Counted from the stretch's first letter, positions 8,008-17,421 are shown. The stretch is 64,000 bases of DNA from Lacinutrix neustonica (GCF_026625145.1 NZ_CP113088.1:2521501-2585500), one strand, 5' to 3'. Program-made: numbers and translations. The notes: generated by a model not told the origin, from the letters alone.

Positions 8008-10504
8008 AATACTAATTTTTATTGGCGTATTTTTTTTAAGCTCTGTTATAGTATTTAGTCAGAACAGAGAAAAAGAAGAATCACTTTTAAAGGTTATTAA
8101 AACACTTCAAAAACAACACAATGTTCAATTTAACTATGCAGAAGATGTTGTAAAAGACATCTTCCTGATGCCACCATCAAACCAAAACACACTCGCACAA
8201 AGCTTAGCCTATTTAGAAGCACAAACACCATTACATTTTACACTAATCGATACCGGTTTTGTATTGGTAAAACCAAAAAAAGGTATAGTGCTCTGCGGTT
8301 ATATTAGAGATAAAGAAAACCTAATGCCACTATCTTTAGTCACAATACAGAATGGTAAAAGTTCTACAGTTACTGACGAAAACGGTTTTTTTCAATTAAC
8401 CATATCTAATGAATTTGAAGATATAACAATCCGTCATTTGGGTTATAAAATGCTTGCCAGGACATACAACCAATTTATGAAAAATGATTGTGGTTCCATT
8501 TATTTACGTGCAACATCTCAATTTTTGTCAGAGGTTATTATTTCAAATTTCATTACAAAAGGGATAAATAAGATTAGTAATGGTTCTTTCGAAATTGACT
8601 TTTCTAAATTTGACATATTACCGGGTTTGATTGATAATGATGTGCTACAATCTGTGCAATCCTTTCCCGGTATTATAAGTGTAGACGAAACGGTGTCTAA
8701 TATTAACATTAGAGGCGGGAGTCACGACCGAAATTTAATACTTTGGGACAATATTAAAATGTATCAATCCGGACATTTTTTTGGATTAATCTCAATGTAC
8801 AATCCGGAAATAACACAGAAAGTATCACTACTAAAAAACGGAAGTAATGTTGCTTACACAGATGGTGTTTCAGGAACCATTAACATGCAAACCGAGCAGA
8901 ATATTAACACAAAATTTAAAGGAAATATTGGTGTAAACTTAATAGATGCGAATGCATTTGTAGATGCTCCCATTGGAAACAAATCATCTTTACAACTAGC
9001 GGCAAGAAAATCTATAAGTAATTTTGTTCAAACTCCAACCTATACTAAGTATTTTGATAGAATTTCACAAGATACCGAAGTGGAAACGAATATGAGAAGC
9101 ATTACAAATTCAGACAAAGCTTTTGATTTCTATGACACCTCTCTAAGGTGGCTTTATAAAATTACCGACAATGATGAATTACGTGTTAATTTCATAACAG
9201 TATCAAATCAGTTGGTATTTGATGAAAATGCGACTATAAATGCCGTTGAAAGTTCGCGCGAAAGTCGTTTGACTCAAAACAGTATTGCTGGAGGTTTATA
9301 TTATAATCGCAGGTGGAGTGATAAATTGCAAACGACCTTTCAAGTTTATGAGACAGATTACAAGCTTAAAGCAATCAATGCTAATTTATTAGATTCTCAG
9401 CGTTTTTTACAAGAAAACAAGGTGTCTGAAACGAGTATTAAATTACAAACAGATTACTTATTAAAAGAGGGATTGCATCTTTTAAGCGGGTACCATTTTG
9501 TAGAAACCGGAGTCACTAATCTGGACGATGTAGACACTCCAATTATTAGACTATTGGTCTCTGAAGTGTTAAGAACACATGCTCTTTTTTCTCAAATAGG
9601 CTATAAATCACGAAATAATAATACGAGCTTCAATTTGGGACTGAGATTTAATTATATCGATAAGTTTAAAAAACAGATTTATGAACCGAGATTGAGCTTT
9701 AGTCAGAAATTTTTAGAACACTTTACTTTCGATGTTTTAGGAGAGTTCAAACATCAGAATACGTCTCAGATTATTAATTTTCAAAATGATTTTTTAGGAA
9801 TAGAAAAGCGAAGATGGCAACTCTCTAACAATACCAGTATTCCAATTATTAGAAGTAAACAAATGTCAACAGGTATTAGTTTTAGTAGAAAGGGATGGTT
9901 ATTAAGTGCAGAAGGCTACTATAAAAATGTTGAAGGGATTACTACTCAAAGTCAAGGATTTCAAAATCAATATGAATTTGTCAAAGCTAACGGAAGTTAC
10001 CAGGTTACTGGATTAGATGTGCTATTAAGAAAAAACATCTCTAATTTTAATACATGGTTAAGCTACTCCTATATGGATAATAACTATAGATTCCCGAGTT
10101 TGGAAGAAAACTCATTTCCCAGTAATTATAACATTGCACATGCCATAACTTTTGGAGCAAACTATATTTCAAATAAATTAAAAATATCAACAGGATTAAA
10201 TTGGCATACAGGAAAATCAATAACAAAACCTACCGAAGATAACCAAATTGTTGATGGTGAAGTAAATTTTGACACAACAAATAAGGCAAACCTTAAAGAC
10301 TATTTGCGGGCAGATATTTCTGCTGTTTATGACTTTAAGTATAATAATAAAGTAAAAATTAATGCTGGTGTCTCTATTTGGAATGTCCTTGATAAAGAAA
10401 ATGAGATCAATACATTTTACCGTATAAATGGCAGTACTGTAAATGAAAATAGTCAACAATCTTTGGATATAACACCAAATGCTGTTATACGTGTTCATTT
10501 TTAA
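7991..10504 (+). CDS. TonB-dependent transducer receptor (FecA-like)
   Basis: 837 aa, intact. A signal peptide (IFIGVFFLSSVIVFSQ) is followed by a secretin/STN signalling domain (~30-95), a carboxypeptidase-regulatory-like beta domain (~100-175: GYIRDKENLMPLSLVTI, GFFQLTI), a plug (IRGGSHDRNLILWDNI, ~245-300) and a 22-strand-type barrel to the C-terminus (DITPNAVIRVHF). The STN domain and the FecI/FecR neighbours make it a signalling receptor. No SusD partner is nearby, so it is not a standard polysaccharide system. The substrate is unknown. The gene is followed by a hairpin shared with candidate sRNA B. Confidence 0.88.
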   Translation: MGKNGRILIFIGVFFLSSVIVFSQNREKEESLLKVIKTLQKQHNVQFNYAEDVVKDIFLMPPSNQNTLAQSLAYLEAQTPLHFTLIDTGFVLVKPKKGIVLCGYIRDKENLMPLSLVTIQNGKSSTVTDENGFFQLTISNEFEDITIRHLGYKMLARTYNQFMKNDCGSIYLRATSQFLSEVIISNFITKGINKISNGSFEIDFSKFDILPGLIDNDVLQSVQSFPGIISVDETVSNINIRGGSHDRNLILWDNIKMYQSGHFFGLISMYNPEITQKVSLLKNGSNVAYTDGVSGTINMQTEQNINTKFKGNIGVNLIDANAFVDAPIGNKSSLQLAARKSISNFVQTPTYTKYFDRISQDTEVETNMRSITNSDKAFDFYDTSLRWLYKITDNDELRVNFITVSNQLVFDENATINAVESSRESRLTQNSIAGGLYYNRRWSDKLQTTFQVYETDYKLKAINANLLDSQRFLQENKVSETSIKLQTDYLLKEGLHLLSGYHFVETGVTNLDDVDTPIIRLLVSEVLRTHALFSQIGYKSRNNNTSFNLGLRFNYIDKFKKQIYEPRLSFSQKFLEHFTFDVLGEFKHQNTSQIINFQNDFLGIEKRRWQLSNNTSIPIIRSKQMSTGISFSRKGWLLSAEGYYKNVEGITTQSQGFQNQYEFVKANGSYQVTGLDVLLRKNISNFNTWLSYSYMDNNYRFPSLEENSFPSNYNIAHAITFGANYISNKLKISTGLNWHTGKSITKPTEDNQIVDGEVNFDTTNKANLKDYLRADISAVYDFKYNNKVKINAGVSIWNVLDKENEINTFYRINGSTVNENSQQSLDITPNAVIRVHF

Positions 10505-10521
10505 TTAATAAACTTTAGATG

Positions 10522-10637
10522 AAATAAAAAAGGCTCACCTAAGTGAGCCTTTTTCCGCTATTAATCAATTTATCAGTAAAAATTCTTATGGAAGAATTTT
10601 ATACTAACTAAACCAAAAATGAGTAACCAGCTCATTT
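10522..10637 (-). ncRNA. Candidate small RNA B (~115 nt), homologue of A
   Basis: Minus-strand unit from the -7 box at 10644-10651 to the hairpin at 10554-10526. It aligns with candidate A: 5' hairpin ATGAG-CTGGTTA-CTCAT (stem changed in a compensatory way relative to A), second hairpin ATTCTT-CCAT-AAGAAT, the TTGATTAATAGC block, and the terminator. A 20-codon ORF (Met-Ser-Trp-Leu...) could be read, but it is absent from A, so the RNA is probably the product. It lies a few hundred bases downstream of the LytTR response regulator, and its promoter carries the same repeat pair. Confidence 0.6.
10526..10554. terminator. Bidirectional terminator (TonB receptor / candidate sRNA B)
   Basis: The hairpin AAAGGCTCAC-CTAA-GTGAGCCTTT with A and T tracts on both sides. 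It ends the receptor transcript on the plus strand and candidate sRNA B on the minus strand. It is part of the 45-bp block identical to 4141-4185. Confidence 0.85.
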
Positions 10638-10643
10638 CTAAAA

Positions 10644-10651
10644 CAAAGATA
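10644..10651 (-). promoter_or_regulatory. -7 promoter box of candidate sRNA B
   Basis: Minus-strand TATCTTTG, a perfect TAnnTTTG match, with the repeat pair starting 32 bp upstream as in candidate A. Confidence 0.65.
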
Positions 10652-10682
10652 GGAGGGATTTATGAGGTAAAGAGGTTGCGTG

Positions 10683-10713
10683 TAATAGGTGGAGGTTTTG
10701 GTGTAATAGATGG
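10683..10713 (-). promoter_or_regulatory. Putative LytTR binding site upstream of sRNA B
   Basis: Half-sites TAATAGGTGG (10683-10692) and TAATAGATGG (10704-10713), the cleanest pair in the window, 21 bp apart and 32 bp from the -7 box. Confidence 0.65.
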
Positions 10714-10745
10714 AGCACTACAACGTTGTATGTTATAACAGGCAT

Positions 10746-10773
10746 AAAAAAAGAGGCCTATTGAGGCCTCTTT
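10746..10773. terminator. Terminator hairpin (response regulator / candidate sRNA C)
   Basis: The stem AAAGAGGCCT / AGGCCTCTTT with ATTG loop is followed on the minus strand by seven Ts. It ends whatever is transcribed leftward from the response-regulator region. Confidence 0.85.
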
Positions 10774-10868
10774 GTGGATTTACAATCTTTAGAATACTAT
10801 AGATTAAGGGTTTCTTTACTATTCTGCAACCGTTTAACTAATCAACTAAAAAATGAAAACTATCTTAG
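10746..10868 (-). ncRNA. Candidate small RNA C (~120 nt), third LytTR-linked transcript
   Basis: The ~215 bp between the response-regulator stop and the terminator at 10773 hold no ORF. They do hold a minus-strand -7-like box (TACCTTTA, 10875-10882) with a diverged repeat pair 32 bp upstream. The transcript would carry an AATCT...AGATT hairpin and the GAGGCCT terminator. It is not clearly homologous to A and B beyond a TAGTTGATTAGTT-like stretch. The alternative is that this is merely the 3' untranslated region of the regulator gene. Confidence 0.4.
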
Positions 10869-10874
10869 CGAGGA

Positions 10875-10882
10875 TAAAGGTA
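10875..10882 (-). promoter_or_regulatory. -7-like box of candidate sRNA C
   Basis: Minus-strand TACCTTTA, one mismatch from TAnnTTTG. Confidence 0.4.
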
Positions 10883-10913
10883 ACTGGTTACTTCGATTAT
10901 TAAAAGAGGGCTG

Positions 10914-10943
10914 TTACAAGTGGTAGTTTATTGAAATAAACGG
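10914..10943 (-). promoter_or_regulatory. Diverged putative LytTR site upstream of sRNA C
   Basis: Half-sites TTACAAGTGG (10914-10923) and AAATAAACGG (10934-10943). Each matches TAATAnnTGG at 6 of 8 fixed positions, 20 bp apart and 32 bp from the -7-like box. I found it by testing the geometry of the other sites, so it is the weakest of the four. Confidence 0.4.
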
Positions 10944-10989
10944 AAGTCATCGCGTAATTATCGATTATAAAAGACTGTTAATGAGTGTG

Positions 10990-11751
10990 TTATTTAATTT
11001 TTAGAAAGCGATGTAATCGATCCTGTCTGCGTTTAGCAATAGGTAGTTGTTCTGAGTTTTCCATAACACAGTAGTTGCCACCTGCTTTATTAATACTCGT
11101 CACTTTGGTGAGGTTAATAAGATAGCTGTTGTGGATTCTAAAGAATGTGTTACCGTCCAGCATTGTTTCGTATTCCCCGAGATTTTTAGTGGCTACAATT
11201 TGCTTATTATTAACAAGATTAAAAATAGAGTAACGCCCTTCAGATTTTATATAAATGATATCGTCCACTTTAACAAAATCTATTTTCTCTGTAGAAGGGA
11301 TCGCAATTAAATTAATGGGTAATTTGTTATTGGTAACTGTTTTGTAAAGGTTTTGAATTTGTTGCGTCTCAGTGAATTTATTATTAGCAACAGCATCGCA
11401 CGCTTTATTTACAGCGACTATAAGTTGATCGATTTCTATTGGTTTGAGAAGATAATCAACGGCATTGTATTTAAAAGCCTTTATGGCGAATTCATCAAAA
11501 GCGGTGACAAAAATAACCTTAGTCTCCGTAAAGGTGACTTCTTCAAGCAAGTCGAACCCCGTGCCCTCATCTAGCATTATGTCTAAAAAAAGCAATTGTG
11601 GTTGTAGTTTATTTATAAGTGCAACACCCTCGTCTTTAGTAATGGCTTTGCCAACTACTTTTAACTGAGGGCAATATTGATTAATAAAATGAACTAATAA
11701 GTCTAAATTGTTTGTTTCGTCGTCTATTACGATGGCGGTTACCTGATTCAT
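10990..11751 (-). CDS. LytTR-family response regulator
   Basis: 253 aa, intact. The receiver domain has every key residue: DD at 10-11, phosphoacceptor Asp57 (LLFLDIML), Thr83 (FVTAF) and Lys103 (LLKPI). The C-terminal LytTR DNA-binding domain spans ~150-253 (VDDIIYIKSEGRYSIF, NTFFRIHNSYLINLTKV, LPIAKRRQDRL). It follows its kinase by 49 bp in one operon. It is the best candidate to bind the repeat pairs at its own operon promoter and at the three small-RNA promoters. Unlike the second LytTR protein at 2.3 kb, it should respond to phosphorylation. Confidence 0.92.
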   Translation of the reverse strand: MNQVTAIVIDDETNNLDLLVHFINQYCPQLKVVGKAITKDEGVALINKLQPQLLFLDIMLDEGTGFDLLEEVTFTETKVIFVTAFDEFAIKAFKYNAVDYLLKPIEIDQLIVAVNKACDAVANNKFTETQQIQNLYKTVTNNKLPINLIAIPSTEKIDFVKVDDIIYIKSEGRYSIFNLVNNKQIVATKNLGEYETMLDGNTFFRIHNSYLINLTKVTSINKAGGNYCVMENSEQLPIAKRRQDRLHRFLKIK

Positions 11752-11800
11752 TGCGTTAAGTTTATGGGAGACTTACTGGATAATACTAAGGTACGAAAAA

Positions 11801-14800
11801 TTATTCTGATTTTTCAGCGCCAATATTTTCTTTTAAAGGGATACACATGACCACCTTTGTGCCTTGTGCATTTTGACTTTCATCATGTAAATCTATTATT
11901 GCCCAAGTAATCTTTTCACTATGAATGCTATTGCTTATACTAATACGCTCTTTCATAATGTGTGTTGCCCATGATTTATGATTGCCTCTAGACTTTTCGC
12001 TCATTTCCATTGCGAGTCTTCTTCCAATCCCATTATCTATAACCTCTGCTAATAAACTGCTTTTGTGCTTTTTAAAGTTAATTGTAAGGTTTAAATCTTC
12101 TTTTTTAGGCGATAAGCCATGAATGATAGCGTTTTCTATTATAGGTTGAAATAACATACATGGAATGCTTTTATTATCAATATCCAAATCGGGATCAATA
12201 TTAAATTGAATATTAATTTTATTGTCTAGCCTCAAATTCTCGAGTTCTAAATAAGATTTTAAGTATAAAATTTCTTTTTGCAACAACACATACTCATTAT
12301 TACTCATGTCTAAAGTAAGACGCAGTAGTCTTGAAAAGGCAGTAAAATATTTGTTTGCGGCGCGTTCTCCTTTTAAAATCATCACGCTTTGCATGCCATT
12401 TAACGTGTTAAAAATAAAATGAGGATTCATTTGTGCACGCATGGCTTTAGATTCTAAAGCTTGAATTTTCCCTTTAAGTTCAAACTCTCTTTTTAATCGC
12501 CTTCTTCGTCTGTGGTTTCTAACGGAAATAAAACCGAAAATCAGAAGGATATTCAATCCAACAAACCATAATTCTTTATAAAATATTTGTTTAATATGAA
12601 TGCTGTATTCTAATGTATTCGTTGGGTTTCCGTTAGAAGAAAACCCCTGAACTTCCGGATTGTATTTTCCCGGTTTCATGCCTCGTAGATCCAACTTAGA
12701 ATAATTCCCTAAGTTAATCCAGTCTTCAGAAAGTTCTTTAATACGATATTGATACACATTGTTTTCAGCGTTAAACAGATCGTTAATACTAAAATTCAAT
12801 GTCAGGTAATTTTGTTCATACGGTATCGTGAACGCTTTTATCGTCTCGGCCTTCGTCTAATAAAGTTTTAACTGAAACGTTTTTTTCCAAGGCCTCATTA
12901 TAGAGTTGATAATCTGTTAATACAATCTTGTAACTTTTGCTTTTAGTAGCAATGTCGCTAGGGTTAAAGCTGGTAACCCCATTTAATCCACCAAAATAAA
13001 ATAAATTGTCACTGGATTTAAAGTAGGACTTTGCATTGAATTCATTATGCGTTAAGCCATCAATCTCATAGTAGGTTTGCACCGCCTGCGTTTTTTTATC
13101 TACTTTCACTAAGCCATCAAACGTGCTCACCCAAATATTATCCTTACCTTCTAAAATACCAGCAATGTTTCCGTTAGAAAACCCATTTAACGAATTAAAA
13201 GGTGTGGTTAAAAGCGTTTTGGGGTTGACATATTGTAAACCATTAGTAGTTCCAATCCATATATTATTAGTATAATCTTCGTAAATAATCTTCACATCAT
13301 TATCTATTAAGGGAATCAATTTCGACGATGTGTTGAAGACTGTTGTTTGTTTTGCTTTTAAATCTTGCTTAATAAGGGCGTTTTTACCTGAGGTTCCAAT
13401 CCACAACGTATGTTTGTCTTTTGACAGGGTGATGCATTTAATGGGTTGATTGTTTAAATCCACTTCGGCATTCAACTTGCTTTCATTTGTGAACCGTTTG
13501 GTATTCAAGTTAAACGCATACAAGCCTACAGAGGTGGCTAGCATGAGAATATCATCACCTATCAGTTGTGCATCTACAATAGATACCTTTGGCAATGGAA
13601 AAGAATGGGTTTCAAAAGTACCATCCACAATATTGAAAGCGATTAAAGAATCATGAAAACCATAGAACCAAAATACGTTGTCATTCGGTTGAAGAAATTA
13701 TAAGAGTTGTTTTTTATATAGTCATACGTTTTTAAGTCCTTGATTAGATTGACATCAATGGGTTCAAAATTTTTTGACCCTTTGTTTTTTGTAAAAAGCC
13801 CTTGATAAGTAAACACGTAAATGGCGCCTTCTGAATTTTCTGTAAAGCCTCTACAGCTAATGTTTTTGTAATCAATGTGCTTTTTAAACCCAATATCGTT
13901 ATACCTAATTTTTTTTAATCCATCTTCAGTATGTAACCGTAGTGGCCTTCTGGATCATAAACCACATTCGTAATGGTGTGTTTAAAAGGAATTGCATCTT
14001 TCAATTTTAATTCATAGCCATTACTGGTTTTTGTCATTTTAAAACCTAACAGCTGTTTATTATCAATGGCAATAAAGTTGAGCGCATAATAAAAGTTTTC
14101 ACTCACTTTTTCTCGGAATGTACTGGCTTTTATTAAAAGGGATATTTAAAACTTGTCTGTTTATCTCTTTCAGGTACGTGTAATTATAAGTTTTACCGTT
14201 GTAGCTATAGAAACCCGATGAGTTGGAATTAAATATAGAACCGTTAGGGACTAAAATGCTTGATGCATTTTCTTTACTATTTAAAACTGTTGCTTGTTCA
14301 TTTTTAAATTGAAACCATTGGTTGCTTTGATGAATAACAATGGAGTTGTCTTCTGGTATGGTCAAGAGTTCCATATTCCCTTTTTGATCTCTATTAGCGT
14401 CGGTTGCAGGGAATTTACTAGCTTCTAGTTTATAGTGAAGCATATTGCCATTTGGAGTCAAACGGTAAATGAAATTTTTATCGGTACCCAACCAAATGTT
14501 TCCTAAGGCATCTTCAACAATATCTGTAAAAACGACATTAAGGGTTGTTCCGGGGTAGTTTAATTCTATCCATTTTGATTTTCCCGTTTTCAAATCTAAA
14601 CAATTAAGGCCCTTCCCTGTGGACGCCCAAAGTTGGTCTTTACTAGATTTATAAAGTTTTGATGTCGTTAAGACCTGATGGTGTTTTTCTTTATCAAAGG
14701 CATATTCAAAAAAGAACGATCTACCATTGCCCATTTCTTTAACAACCCCATCTTTCGTGGAATACCATAGAAAGCCGTCGTCATCTAGGTATAGTTTTTT

Positions 14801-14953
14801 CTGAAGGTAAACACTAAAATTATTATTATTGACCTTAATGGTACTAATGTCGTAGTCTTGACTATAACCCAATAACAGTTGAAAGATGAAAAACGAAAAA
14901 AGAGCGCTCTTAATCACAGATGGAGAGACTTTATTTAATGTTGGGTTAAGCAA
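11801..14953 (-). CDS. Beta-propeller LytS-type sensor histidine kinase (four frame breaks)
   Basis: About 1050 aa, read in five pieces. The frame breaks near 14115 (CCGGA read as CCGAGA), 13920, 13690 and 12850 (A run); the net length stays a multiple of three. It has a signal peptide (SALFSFFIFQLLLGYSQ) and a periplasmic seven-bladed propeller made of WIGT/IWVSTFDGLVK-type regulator repeats. A Y_Y_Y domain follows (NVYQYRIKELSEDWINLG), then one transmembrane helix (ELWFVGLNILLIFGFISV), a His_kinase domain (RAQMNPHFIFNTLNGMQS) and a HATPase domain (QPIIENAIIHGLSPK, DNGIGRR). It senses an unknown periplasmic signal and phosphorylates the next-door LytTR regulator. Confidence 0.88.
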
Positions 14954-14977
14954 TGGTTTGTTGGTTGGTTTTGATAT

Positions 14978-14985
14978 TAAATATA
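14978..14985 (-). promoter_or_regulatory. -7-like box of the sensor kinase operon
   Basis: Minus-strand TATATTTA, one mismatch from TAnnTTTG, 25 bp upstream of the kinase start and exactly 32 bp downstream of the repeat pair. Confidence 0.45.
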
Positions 14986-15016
14986 TAAAGAATAATATTA
15001 AAGCCTAAAGACCATG

Positions 15017-15046
15017 TAATAATTGGTCGGCAGCACTAATAAGTGG
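15017..15046 (-). promoter_or_regulatory. Putative LytTR autoregulatory site
   Basis: Half-sites TAATAATTGG (15017-15026) and TAATAAGTGG (15037-15046), 20 bp apart, upstream of the kinase/regulator operon. Same half-site word and same distance to the -7 box as at the small-RNA promoters, so the system probably controls its own expression. Confidence 0.6.
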
Positions 15047-15150
15047 TTTTTCTTTTAGGGAAAAGTATAAAATAGCCTGTTGATAACTAGCCTGTTGGTA
15101 ATTAGCAATGTACGATCTCATTTAGTGTTAAGCGAAAGTTAATGCTATTT

Positions 15151-16115
15151 TTATTTTTTTAAAATTAAATACACTGGAAAATGGTCGCTGTAACCTCCTT
15201 TATAGCGTTTGCCTACATAGGTTCTATAGGGGCTTCCTTTATATTTGCCGTCAAATTCCTTTAAAAAATCGGCGTCAAAAATATTGGTGTCTACATAACG
15301 TAATGTGTTCTTTTTGCGTTCAAAAAAATTAGGAGTTACTAAAAACTGGTCGAACAAATTCCATTGCTGATTGTGACTCGTGGTTCCTCTGTCTTGTGAT
15401 AGCAAAGTACTCATAGGGTTATATAAACCATGACTTTGTTCCAAAGCGTTAATACTGTTGCTAGACGGATCATCATTAAAGTCTCCCATAACAATTATTT
15501 TAGCGTCTTGGTCTTTTGCTTTTAATTCTGAAATAATTTCGGTGACCCTTTCAGAGGCTCTCATGCGTTTATGTTCCGTTTCTACATCACCCGTTCGTCT
15601 CGATGGCCAATGGTTTACTATACAATGGAGTTCTAAACCTTCAAATAAGCCACTCACTAATAAGATGTCTCTCGGTTAAATCGACAACACCAAAGTCATC
15701 AATCAATTCCAAGGCATAGGATTTGGAATAAGCGACTTTAAAAACGGTGGTATCATACAGTAACGCGACATCTATACCACGTTCGTCTCGGTGAATTATA
15801 ATGTACAAAATCATAATTTAAACCCTCAAGATGTTTAGAGGTGATTAAATCTTTTAGGACCGCTTCATTTTCTACTTCGGCTAAGCCTACAATTACAGGG
15901 TGCTTTAGAGTGTCTTTTTTACCAATGTTCGCAATAACATAGCCTATTTTTCTAAGTTTATTTTGATAACGTTTAACCGTCCAGCGTTTCTCGGCTGTGG
16001 GTATAAAATCAGCATCGCGCGTTAATTCATCACTGTAAATATCGAAAAGGTTTTCAATATTATAGAATGCTATCGTGTGGCTAATGTCTTTTTTTTTAAA
16101 GAAGTTTAGTTTCAA
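15151..16115 (-). CDS. Endonuclease/exonuclease/phosphatase family protein (two frameshifts)
   Basis: About 320 aa. The EEP motifs are visible: FYNIENLFD at the N-terminus, VGLAEVEN (metal-binding Glu), IVNHWPSRR, VMGDFNDDPSS and YSDHFPVYL at the C-terminus with the catalytic His. Both frame breaks (near 15780 and 15665) read CCGAGA where CCGGA restores SPDERGID and DLTGDILL. Flavobacterial members are often secreted phosphodiesterases or nucleases, but no clear signal peptide is seen here. The substrate is unknown. Confidence 0.85.
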
Positions 16116-16167
16116 ATTTTCAATTTATTGAGTTAAAAATAGGAAATTTAATCTGCTTTCAATTGCG

Positions 16168-16175
16168 TAACTTTG
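16168..16175 (+). promoter_or_regulatory. -7 box of hflX
   Basis: TAACTTTG, a perfect TAnnTTTG match 16 bp before the ATG. Confidence 0.6.
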
Positions 16176-16191
16176 TTCTTTAAACAATATT

Positions 16192-17421
16192 ATGCTAGAA
16201 AAAAAAGATATAGATCTTGAGAAAGCGGTTTTAATAGGCGTAGTTACTAAAGATCAGGACGAAGAAAAATCTAAAGAATACTTAGACGAGTTAGAGTTTT
16301 TAACTTTTACAGCAGGAGGAGAGGTGAAGAAACGGTTCACTCAGAAAATGGAGATGCCAAACCCTAAAACTTATATAGGTACTGGTAAGATGGAGGATGT
16401 ACGTAAATACATTGAAGAAAATGATATAGGTACAGCAATTTTTGATGATGAATTATCAGCGTCGCAAGAGCGAAATATTAGTAAAATATTAGAGTGTAAA
16501 GTTCTCGACCGAACCAATCTTATTTTAGACATTTTTGCACAACGCGCGCAAACCAGCTATGCCGGAACCCAAGTAGAATTAGCGCAATGTGAATATTTGT
16601 TGCCCCGCTTAAGAGGGATGTGGACACACTTGGAACGCCGTAAAGGGGGAATTGGTATGCGAGGACCTGGTGAAACCGAAATAGAAACCGATAGACGTAT
16701 TGTGCGTGATCGTATTACTTTGCTTAAAAACAAAATTAAAACCATAGACAAGCAAATGTCTGTGCAGCGCGGTAATCGCGGTCAAATGGTGCGTGTCGCT
16801 TTAGTAGGTTATACCAATGTTGGTAAATCTACATTAATGAACACCATAAGCAAAAGCGAAGTATTTGCCGAAAACAAACTTTTTGCTACCTTAGATACCA
16901 CGGTAAGAAAGGTCGTGATACAAAACCTCCCATTTTTATTAAGTGATACGGTAGGTTTTATACGTAAACTGCCAACGCAGCTAGTAGATAGTTTTAAAAG
17001 CACATTAGATGAGGTCCGTGAGGCCGATTTATTATTACATGTCGTAGATATTTCTCATCCCAATTTTGAAGAGCACATAGAGTCTGTGAATAAAATTTTA
17101 GGCGAAATTGGAAGTAGCGATAAACCCACTATTATGGTGTTTAATAAAATTGACGCCTACCAAGCGAAGCCTTTTGATGATACCGATTTAATTGCCGAAC
17201 GTACGGAAGAGCATTATAGCTTGGCAGAATGGAAAAAGACTTGGATGAATAGAGTGGGTGCAGACAATGCGCTTTTTATTTCAGCATTAAATAACAAGAA
17301 CCTAGAAGATTTTAAAAAGCGGATCTATGATGAGGTTCGTGATATTCACGTCACCCGTTTTCCTTACAATAATTTTTTATATCCCGATTATAATTATGAG
17401 GCTATGGGAGAAGAAGAATAA
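16192..17421 (+). CDS. hflX: GTPase HflX, ribosome-splitting/rescue factor
   Basis: 409 aa, intact. The N-terminal HflX domain (~20-160: YIGTGKMEDV, FDDELSASQERNI, YAGTQVELAQCEYLLPRLRGMW, GIGMRGPGETEIETDRR) is followed by a coiled linker and a G domain (GYTNVGKST, DTVGF, NKID, SA). HflX binds 50S subunits and splits stalled ribosomes. The length and all GTPase motifs are normal. It is a single gene with its own promoter. Confidence 0.96.
   Translation: MLEKKDIDLEKAVLIGVVTKDQDEEKSKEYLDELEFLTFTAGGEVKKRFTQKMEMPNPKTYIGTGKMEDVRKYIEENDIGTAIFDDELSASQERNISKILECKVLDRTNLILDIFAQRAQTSYAGTQVELAQCEYLLPRLRGMWTHLERRKGGIGMRGPGETEIETDRRIVRDRITLLKNKIKTIDKQMSVQRGNRGQMVRVALVGYTNVGKSTLMNTISKSEVFAENKLFATLDTTVRKVVIQNLPFLLSDTVGFIRKLPTQLVDSFKSTLDEVREADLLLHVVDISHPNFEEHIESVNKILGEIGSSDKPTIMVFNKIDAYQAKPFDDTDLIAERTEEHYSLAEWKKTWMNRVGADNALFISALNNKNLEDFKKRIYDEVRDIHVTRFPYNNFLYPDYNYEAMGEEE

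Noticed and set aside
10558..10636. A 20-codon ORF inside candidate sRNA B
   Set aside because: The homologous candidate A reads only Met-Arg-stop at that place, so the peptide is not conserved.
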